Origin: Deltaproteobacteria bacterium
Lineage (GTDB): Bacteria > Myxococcota > SpSt-1050
Assembly: GCA_026416535.1 (NCBI GenBank)
Contig: JAOAFA010000003.1
Location: 1-49,784, forward strand
Direction: 5' to 3'
DNA: 49,784 bases
Positions 44,018 to 49,784 of this stretch are shown one piece after another (position 1 is the stretch's first letter; each line of letters starts with the position of its first letter). The translations under genes were made by a program, and so were the position numbers. The notes beneath the pieces were generated by a model. That model was not told the origin of the DNA. It searched no databases and saw only the letters and a program-made list of their open reading frames with translations.

Positions 44018-44522
44018 CGACCAATCTCCTATTAAAGTCAAAATTAGGTGGGTGCTAATGTAGATTTATTCTATCATAAAATCAAGTAAAATTTGGGACT
44101 AATCTTGTTTAGGACTCTAATTAAGGAATTGTCACAGTTCATCTCTTCCCATTTTTGAATCAAATATCCCCCTTGAACTAAAAAATAGGTTGTTTCAATT
44201 TTTGGTCCCAATTTTGAACCTTTTGTTTGTGCTAGACTCAGATTCGTAAAGAAGTCCTAGGGTAATTATAAAAATTAGGGTGATTCGAGTAGGTAGTAAA
44301 TAATTTACCTGTTGAGTATGTAATTAAGTATGTTAGGGATGTAGTCCACTTTCTTTGCGGTCTATCTCAGATAAAGGAAATAGGATTGAAAGGAAGGAAT
44401 TAGTTAATGTAAAAAAGACTTAAAGATTGAAAGATTGTGCAGAGACTTACCCCTTTTGTTTATTTGTATTTACTATGGAGCATTTATATGTTATATGAAT
44501 TCAGCTTAGGAGGTGTAAAGGT
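44018..44522. other. 505-base divergent intergenic region
   Basis: It lies between manC (minus) and the secreted operon (plus). There is no ORF or RNA gene I can support. It contains a near-direct repeat: CCCATTTTTGAATC (about 44147-44160) and CCCAATTTTGAACC (about 44206-44219). An inverted relative, AAAATTTGGGAC (about 44089-44100), also lies here. A promoter-like pair for the plus-strand operon sits at the right end. Confidence 0.45.
44469..44497 (+). promoter_or_regulatory. Possible promoter for the five-gene envelope operon (TTTACT-N17-TATATG)
   Basis: TTTACT (44469-44474), 17 bases, TATATG (44492-44497). TTTACT-N17 also precedes the PEGA-like gene at 26396, hinting at a shared promoter style. 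The leader would hold AGGAGGTG before the ATG at 44523. Confidence 0.35.
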
Positions 44523-45374
44523 ATGCTAAAGAGAGCACTACTAATGACAGTGATAATAATTTTCTGTGTGAGATCGGTTTTTGGGAGTAGCTTTGAAGGT
44601 ATTGAGGACCGAATAAGGAATTCGGATGCAATTATTACTGCTGAGATTACCAAAATAATTGAGGGAGGGGTAATGATTAAGGTTGGTGAGGTTATAAAGG
44701 GTGATAAAAGTGTTAAAAATATTAAAAGGCTAGGTGGAGACATATTTAACGAAGGTAATAATAATCTATTTAAGGTAAAGGAAAAGGTTATTCTTTTCAT
44801 CGGTGAGATTCATGATGACATAGGTGTCCTATATGGACAAGAAAAAGGTAAGTTGCCATTTAATCCAAGTGAATTCAAGGGTTATAAATCCTCTATTAGT
44901 CTTTTGATCGAGATTGACAAATCGGAAAACAAGGCGAAGAAGACGGAATTGCTAAAGAAGCTAATAGCCTCTTCGGAGATTGGTAAATATATTGGTCTGG
45001 GGGAGATATACTTGAGATCTAATGACTATAACATTGAGGGATTGAAAGGTATTGTAAAACCTTTGCTCTCAAGTAAGAATCCAGAGATCAAAAAGCGGGC
45101 TATTATGGCCTTTTGTAGAATATTTGATGTCAAGGCTAAAGGATATAGTAGGGATAAGGAGCTTATGCAAGAACTCGTTAAGGCTCTTGAGGATCCATCT
45201 AAAGACGTTTATACAAATGCCATAACCCAACTTAGAAATAGAACTAAGACTGATATGGGTTTTGATCCTGAATCTGATAATAAGGAGAAGAACAAGAAGG
45301 CTATTGAAAGATGGAAAAATTGGATAAAGGAGGGTATGCCAGAGAAGACTCTTGAGACCGAGTTTGAAGAATAG
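44523..45374 (+). CDS. Secreted protein with helical (HEAT-like) repeats
   Basis: 283 residues with a signal peptide (about 1-21, VFGS). The first mature part (22-110) is beta-rich and resembles bacterial domains reading like DAIITAEITKIIEGG and FKVKEKVILFIGE; I cannot name it with confidence. Residues about 150-250 form helical repeats of HEAT type (LLSSKNPEIKKRAIMAFCRI, ALEDPSKDVYTNAITQL). AGGAGGTG precedes the start. It is the first gene of a five-gene run with gaps under 20 bases. Probably periplasmic; the role is unknown. Confidence 0.7.
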   Translation: MLKRALLMTVIIIFCVRSVFGSSFEGIEDRIRNSDAIITAEITKIIEGGVMIKVGEVIKGDKSVKNIKRLGGDIFNEGNNNLFKVKEKVILFIGEIHDDIGVLYGQEKGKLPFNPSEFKGYKSSISLLIEIDKSENKAKKTELLKKLIASSEIGKYIGLGEIYLRSNDYNIEGLKGIVKPLLSSKNPEIKKRAIMAFCRIFDVKAKGYSRDKELMQELVKALEDPSKDVYTNAITQLRNRTKTDMGFDPESDNKEKNKKAIERWKNWIKEGMPEKTLETEFEE

Positions 45375-45392
45375 TGCTTTTAGGAGGGGAAA

Positions 45393-45827
45393 ATGAAAAA
45401 CTTATGGGTTGGCTTTTTTCTTATCGTGCTACTGTTTGGCTCTGCGTCCTATGCACAAACTAAGGATAAAACGAAGAAGTCTCAAGAAACAAAGATAAAA
45501 CAGGTACCTCCCAAAGATGATACCCATGATTATATCAGGTGCCCAGAAGAAGATGTCTACAAAAGATACTTAGAATTAAAGCCAAGATATCTGGAGATAC
45601 AAAAGAAAATTGGGGAGATAGAGGCAAAGATAAAAATGAATGAAAAGAACTTAGAAAAACTAAAAGAAATGTCTGACAATGAAATAGACAAGGATGTTAA
45701 AGAGGAAAATATAAAAATAATAGAAGATGAAAACTCAAGATTAAAATTAGAGAAGAAGAAGATGGAAGAAGAGGGAATTGAATTCTACAAGATATATGAA
45801 CCAATAAGACATAAGTGTGAAGATTAA
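45393..45827 (+). CDS. Small secreted coiled-coil protein
   Basis: 144 residues. Signal peptide to about residue 21 (SYAQ), a Lys/Thr-rich stretch, then a long charged coiled coil (about 60-130). The coiled coil lies between two cysteines (RCPEED and HKCED) near the ends of the mature chain, which could form a disulfide. AGGAGG precedes the ATG. No family recognised. Its stop codon is one base from the start of the first PEGA-anchor gene, so the two are translationally coupled. A periplasmic spacer or partner of the PEGA proteins is a guess. Confidence 0.7.
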   Translation: MKNLWVGFFLIVLLFGSASYAQTKDKTKKSQETKIKQVPPKDDTHDYIRCPEEDVYKRYLELKPRYLEIQKKIGEIEAKIKMNEKNLEKLKEMSDNEIDKDVKEENIKIIEDENSRLKLEKKKMEEEGIEFYKIYEPIRHKCED

Positions 45828-45828
45828 A

Positions 45829-47046
45829 ATGAGGACATCGTTTTATACCTTTATAGTCATTCTTGTCTGTGAAATTTGCTATTCCTCAGATAGGGTTGCT
45901 TATTTTGTGATCACAGAGGACAAAAGGCTTTCGGCTATTGCCCAGGAGTCGGAGTATTTTGTTAAAAAGTATATTGAAAAGAGATTGTATGTTCCTGCTG
46001 AGGTCTCGAATCGTGAACTTGCTGTTTTTGAAGATGAGATGTATAGGCAGAATCAAGAGGCTGCAAGCTCCTTGATTGAAGGTAAAAAACTATATGAAGA
46101 ATTTAAGATTGATCAGTGCTTCTTTGTGTTTCAGAAGATTATTAACAATTTGGAAAAAGGCTCTGCCGCCTTTGAGAAGTCAAAAGATTACCAACACGCA
46201 CTGATGTATTTAGGGAATATATATCACTTAAAGGGGGAGATAACATCTGCTAAAGAGACATTTATAAAACTTTTGATGTATAGTAGTAAATATGTTCCGG
46301 ATGCAAGTTATTTTCCACCTGATATCATTGAAACGTTTGAGCAAGCGAAGGCCGAGATAAAGAATCTTAGGAGAGGGACATTGCAGATAATACCGAAGCC
46401 AGAGGATGCTCAGGTATTTTTGGATGGCTCTTTTTTGGGGGCCGGAGTGTTTAAGGTTGAGGATGTATTTGTAGGTGAGCATATTGTGGGTATTAAGAAG
46501 AGGGGATACCTACCTTACGTAAGGAAGGTAGTAGTCCAGCCATCACTTGTAGAGATTGTGAGCCCGGAGTTAGTCGATTTCAAGGAGATTTCTGAGAGGT
46601 ACGAAGAGATATCTAAGATAAGAGAGGCAGATATCTCAGGCGAACTCTTGCCAGTTCTCAAAAAATACCGCAAAGACACAAATTCCGCCATTGTTGTTGT
46701 TGTGTTTGTGTCTGGGAAGGTTGAGAATTTCTCTTTAACTGGTTATACATACTACAATGATAAACTTGTTGCTTATGGTGATACATCAGTTACAATATCG
46801 AAAGATGATTCGAGAAAGAAGATATTGAAGGCAAAGGTAGAAGAACTTTGTAACAAGATTCTCCATGAAAATATTAAAGCCCAAAAACCTATTGACAAGA
46901 TATCACATAAGAAGTTTTATACATCCTGGTGGTTTTTAGGTATAGTGGGTGCAACCCTTGTAGGTGCTACCACACTTGGTTATATTCTGCTTAATGGGGG
47001 GGAGGAGAAAGAAGACAAAAGTGGAGCGCTGATTATATCATTTTAA
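45829..47046 (+). CDS. TPR-PEGA envelope protein with C-terminal WWF anchor, paralogue 1
   Basis: About 405 residues. N-terminal signal peptide, a helical TPR-like part (about 70-155) ending in PDASYFPPDIIETFE, then a PEGA domain (about 182-236: GTLQIIPKPEDAQVFLDGSFLGAG, GYLPYV). An alpha/beta domain follows. The C-terminal anchor KKFYTSWWF leads into a TM helix (about 366-387), then an acidic tail ending ALIISF. PEGA domains are thought to bind surface-layer or cell-wall material. I start at ATG 45829, one base after the upstream stop. A GTG at 45817 is the alternative. First of three tandem paralogues. Confidence 0.8.
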   Translation: MRTSFYTFIVILVCEICYSSDRVAYFVITEDKRLSAIAQESEYFVKKYIEKRLYVPAEVSNRELAVFEDEMYRQNQEAASSLIEGKKLYEEFKIDQCFFVFQKIINNLEKGSAAFEKSKDYQHALMYLGNIYHLKGEITSAKETFIKLLMYSSKYVPDASYFPPDIIETFEQAKAEIKNLRRGTLQIIPKPEDAQVFLDGSFLGAGVFKVEDVFVGEHIVGIKKRGYLPYVRKVVVQPSLVEIVSPELVDFKEISERYEEISKIREADISGELLPVLKKYRKDTNSAIVVVVFVSGKVENFSLTGYTYYNDKLVAYGDTSVTISKDDSRKKILKAKVEELCNKILHENIKAQKPIDKISHKKFYTSWWFLGIVGATLVGATTLGYILLNGGEEKEDKSGALIISF

Positions 47047-47065
47047 TGATGTGAGGATATTGAAT

Positions 47066-48409
47066 ATGAAAAAAGTAGTTTTTTTGTTATGTATCTTGTT
47101 AACCACAACATTGTTTGCACAGACAGGTGGGCACATAAAGAAGAGGATATTTGTAGTAACTACGTCCACTGATAGCTTCTCTATCAAGGCGGCGAGTATA
47201 TATCATTACCACGCAAAGCGCATCTTACAGTCTTCAAAGGATTATCAACTTATTGAGGCTGAGCTGGCATTAGAAAATGGAAATATAACTCCAAATAAAA
47301 AGTTATGCGCGGAGGCAAATACGTATTATACTACTGGGAAAAAGCAGTTTGAAAATATGGACCTTGAGGCAGCAGAGAAGAGTATGAGTAAGGCTCTTAA
47401 TAATTTCTGGAAGTGTCCAGCTTATATTGGGAGTGGCGCAGAATATCTTGAGACATTGAAGATGATGGGTGCTATCTATGTATTAAATGGTGATGAGAAG
47501 ATGGGAAGAAACATGTTTAGAAGCGCTCTAATCTTCAATCCTGAGACCACAATAAATAAGGACCTATTCCCTCCAAATGTAGTAGATGTATTCGAAAAGG
47601 TAAGATTGGATATATCGGCAGCGAAGAAGGGGTATCTTAGTGTTTCTACGATTCCACAGGGGGCAGAGGTTTTTATTAATGGTGTCTTTGCAGGAATCTC
47701 GCCGATATCAAGGAAGGAGGTAATAGCCGGTAATCACTTTGTCAGTATCGAGAAAGATGGCTATTTGAACGATGGAGGTAGGGTTGATGTAAAGGCGAAC
47801 GATGAAGAGATGTTTCAGGCACAGTTGATCCCGACGAAGAGATATGCAGATTATTCACAGATTCTTGCCCTCCTACAAACAGACGTAGGTCTTGACCCAA
47901 TTGGAGAGAGTATAAAATCACTAGCTGCTATTACAGGTGCAGAGATTATATTCGCCAATATTGTTAGAAGAGACGGAACAGAGATTGTGGTAGAGGCTTA
48001 TCTATTTGACATTGCATCAAAGTCTAGACTTTATAATACTATAAAAAGGTTTTCATATCCCATTAAGGATCCTGAGTCTGAACTTACACCATTTGTTTTA
48101 GAGTTTCTCTCTGGGAAGGCTTTGTCAAAGGATATCCAACCTGTGTCATCATTACAAAGTCCAATAAAACCCGTGGAGAGGGAGATCCCAGAGTGTAGGA
48201 TGGATGCAGATTGTAGAAACGGGTTTATATGTGGTAAGGATGGCAAGTGTGTTGCAAAAGAGGATAAAGAGAAGAAGAAGTTTTATAAGCAGTGGTGGTT
48301 CTATTCGGCAGTGGGTGGGGCGGTTGTGCTTATAACAGGCTCCACCCTACTTTTATGGCCATCGAGTGATACAGCAACCAGGGAGGGGATTATAAATTTC
48401 AAATTTTAA
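47066..48409 (+). CDS. TPR-PEGA envelope protein with a cysteine module and WWF anchor, paralogue 2
   Basis: About 447 residues. Signal peptide (1-19, LFAQ), TPR-like helices with KDLFPPNVVDVFEKV, and a PEGA domain (about 189-245: YLSVSTIPQGAEVFINGVFAG). Next come an alpha/beta domain and one four-cysteine module, CRMDADCRNGFICGKDGKC (Cys377, 383, 389, 395). The anchor KKFYKQWWF and a TM helix (about 412-431) lead to the end INFKF. The module is the same kind that makes up the 1806-residue lipoprotein and is absent from the two sister genes. I start at ATG 47066, preceded by GTGAGG; an in-frame GTG at 47051 is less likely. Confidence 0.8.
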   Translation: MKKVVFLLCILLTTTLFAQTGGHIKKRIFVVTTSTDSFSIKAASIYHYHAKRILQSSKDYQLIEAELALENGNITPNKKLCAEANTYYTTGKKQFENMDLEAAEKSMSKALNNFWKCPAYIGSGAEYLETLKMMGAIYVLNGDEKMGRNMFRSALIFNPETTINKDLFPPNVVDVFEKVRLDISAAKKGYLSVSTIPQGAEVFINGVFAGISPISRKEVIAGNHFVSIEKDGYLNDGGRVDVKANDEEMFQAQLIPTKRYADYSQILALLQTDVGLDPIGESIKSLAAITGAEIIFANIVRRDGTEIVVEAYLFDIASKSRLYNTIKRFSYPIKDPESELTPFVLEFLSGKALSKDIQPVSSLQSPIKPVEREIPECRMDADCRNGFICGKDGKCVAKEDKEKKKFYKQWWFYSAVGGAVVLITGSTLLLWPSSDTATREGIINFKF

Positions 48410-48417
48410 GATTAGGT

Positions 48418-49719
48418 ATGTGCTATTCAAAAGTGTCTATATGCATAGTTTTATTGGTGTTACTCCTGACCCCAGGTTTGAAAGCGAAGACTAATATCAA
48501 GACAACTGTCTCTCTTATATATTTTCCAGAGATAGAGAGAAATGAAGCAGACATAATGACATTTATCAGAGTAGCACAGAAAAACCTGCTCTCATATAAA
48601 GGGTTTGAATACATTCCCCTTGAGATTTTATTAGATAAAAAGGGGTTTCAGGCATTCTTTTCTGATTTTAGAAGGGCGCTTAGGCATGTTCAGGAGGGCA
48701 GACTGCACTATGAAAATATGGATTTTGAAAACTCGCATTCATCCTTTGCAAGGGCTGTTCAGTTGTTTGAGAAAAATAACATATTTGTCAATAAGCAGAA
48801 CCTCTATATTGAGGCACTAACTTACCTTGGGGCCATTGCAGTGCTTTCAAACAAGATTGATCTAGCCTATAACTATTTCAGACAGATAGTTACGGCTGAC
48901 CCAAAATATAAGCCTGATGCTTCTCTATTCCCACCCCAGATCATAGAAGTATACAATAAAGTTTCAAGAGAGATTCTCAATACATCAAAGTGCGTGGTTA
49001 AGTTTGTTACTGAGCCAGAGAATGCACAGATCTATCTCAATGGAGAATTTGTAGGTTTTTCCCCTATTGATAAGACAGGTCTTATATGTGGTAATCATTA
49101 TTACTATGTACTTGCTGCCGGGTATCGTCCTTCTTTTGGTAGTTTTCAGGTCACGCAGGATAAAATTGTAAAGGAGGTATTTGAGACACTCAATGCGACA
49201 GATAATTTGAGTCTTCTTGATAAGATTCAGACATCTACCAAGCAGTTAATTAATTCAGATGATTATCCACCTGTTCTCTCCTTTTTGTCAGATATAGATC
49301 AAGTTATTATAGTGTATGTAACTGGCTCAAGGGCAAAGCCACTACTTGTCGGAATTCTCTACGACAATATTGGTAAGAATAAGATAAACCTACACTCCGT
49401 ACAACTAAATAAACCGCTATCTGACTCCCCAAAAGAGATAGATAACTTTATTACGTCCGTGTATTTGGAAATAGGGGGGAAGAGGATAATTACTCCAGCT
49501 ATGTCACATCTTACCTCAGAGGAGTATTTACCGTCTTCAATGGAGAAAAAGGTGGGAAAGACTGAGACACCTAAGCCGTTATATCGACATTGGTGGTTTT
49601 GGATGACTATTGTGGGTGCTGCCGCGTTACTTATAACAATTCCCGTAGTTCTCATAAACACGGCCGACTCGAACCAGAGAGATCCCAATGACCACCTGGA
49701 CCCGTTCCTCAGAAGATAA
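48418..49719 (+). CDS. TPR-PEGA envelope protein with WWF anchor, paralogue 3
   Basis: 433 residues. Signal peptide (about 1-23), TPR-like helices ending in PDASLFPPQIIEVYN (about 167-180), a PEGA domain (about 190-248: KFVTEPENAQIYLNGEFVGFSP), an alpha/beta domain, then PLYRHWWF and a TM helix. The tail is polar (SNQRDPNDHL) and lacks the aromatic end of its sisters. It begins 8 bases after paralogue 2. The alignment of PD(A)S-FPP, PEGA and WWF in the same order makes tandem duplication clear. Confidence 0.8.
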   Translation: MCYSKVSICIVLLVLLLTPGLKAKTNIKTTVSLIYFPEIERNEADIMTFIRVAQKNLLSYKGFEYIPLEILLDKKGFQAFFSDFRRALRHVQEGRLHYENMDFENSHSSFARAVQLFEKNNIFVNKQNLYIEALTYLGAIAVLSNKIDLAYNYFRQIVTADPKYKPDASLFPPQIIEVYNKVSREILNTSKCVVKFVTEPENAQIYLNGEFVGFSPIDKTGLICGNHYYYVLAAGYRPSFGSFQVTQDKIVKEVFETLNATDNLSLLDKIQTSTKQLINSDDYPPVLSFLSDIDQVIIVYVTGSRAKPLLVGILYDNIGKNKINLHSVQLNKPLSDSPKEIDNFITSVYLEIGGKRIITPAMSHLTSEEYLPSSMEKKVGKTETPKPLYRHWWFWMTIVGAAALLITIPVVLINTADSNQRDPNDHLDPFLRR

Positions 49720-49784
49720 TATTCAGAAAAAATTCAAAAATAAAAAAGCGTACAGAATTTTTGCAGGTTAGTTATATATTATTA

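Overview
The window is chromosomal DNA, AT-rich and densely coding, from a diderm bacterium. Outer-envelope signs are several lipobox signal peptides and an OmpA-type protein. Asp/Thr-rich linkers follow some lipoprotein cysteines. A secreted M64 peptidase carries a Cys-rich tail of the kind seen in Myxococcota and related former Deltaproteobacteria. There are PEGA proteins with C-terminal membrane anchors and a giant disulfide-rich repeat lipoprotein. I infer a low-GC Myxococcota/Deltaproteobacteria-like lineage, with the species unknown. There is no phage, IS element, CRISPR array or rRNA. One tRNA is present.

Layout. 1-430 is the tail of a dus gene. 478-3686 (minus) is a lipoprotein plus sensor histidine kinase pair. 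3882-7442 holds a UvrD/PcrA-type helicase followed by a secreted M64 metallopeptidase. 7850-9760 is a lipoprotein resembling GH57/GH38-fold glycosidases. 9834-15686 is metabolic: ATP-type phosphofructokinase, glutamine-dependent NAD synthetase, a 47-aa LptM-like lipoprotein that overlaps dapA, then dapA, dapB and an EamA transporter. 16093-17865 carries hypA, hypB and an unknown gene. 17891-19673 (minus) pairs a PhaR-type regulator with a patatin, divergent from a PilZ gene that ends in the only strong intrinsic terminator I saw. 20335-24323 (minus) holds a lipoprotein and alaS. A glycosyltransferase runs divergently from alaS. 26396-28256 is a small secreted PEGA-like protein plus an NtrC-type regulator.

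28712-36154 is the most unusual region. It encodes a 1806-residue lipoprotein made almost entirely of 70 tandem four-cysteine modules, followed directly by an OmpA-family protein with periplasmic beta-sandwich domains. 36323-40465 is a very large acyl-CoA dehydratase activase-like protein. A minus-strand cluster follows: manC, phosphomannomutase, ROK kinase and tRNA-Met(CAT). From 44523 to 49719 there is a compact five-gene secreted/envelope operon. Its last three genes are paralogues with the order signal peptide, TPR-like helices, PEGA and WWF membrane anchor. One of them carries a single copy of the module found 70 times in the giant lipoprotein.

How it fits together. The cell appears to invest heavily in envelope proteins (cysteine-module, PEGA and OmpA) and makes sugar nucleotides and glycoconjugates (manC, manB, ROK kinase, glycosyltransferase). 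It has lysine/diaminopimelate synthesis and may regulate storage polymer (PhaR with patatin). The best candidate for something undescribed is the giant cysteine-module lipoprotein with its OmpA-family neighbour. It shows a clear hierarchical duplication: an eight-module super-repeat present three times. Several promoters share a TTGACA-like/N16/TATAAT-like form. Two of them lie so close to the start codon, with no ribosome binding site, that the mRNAs may be leaderless.
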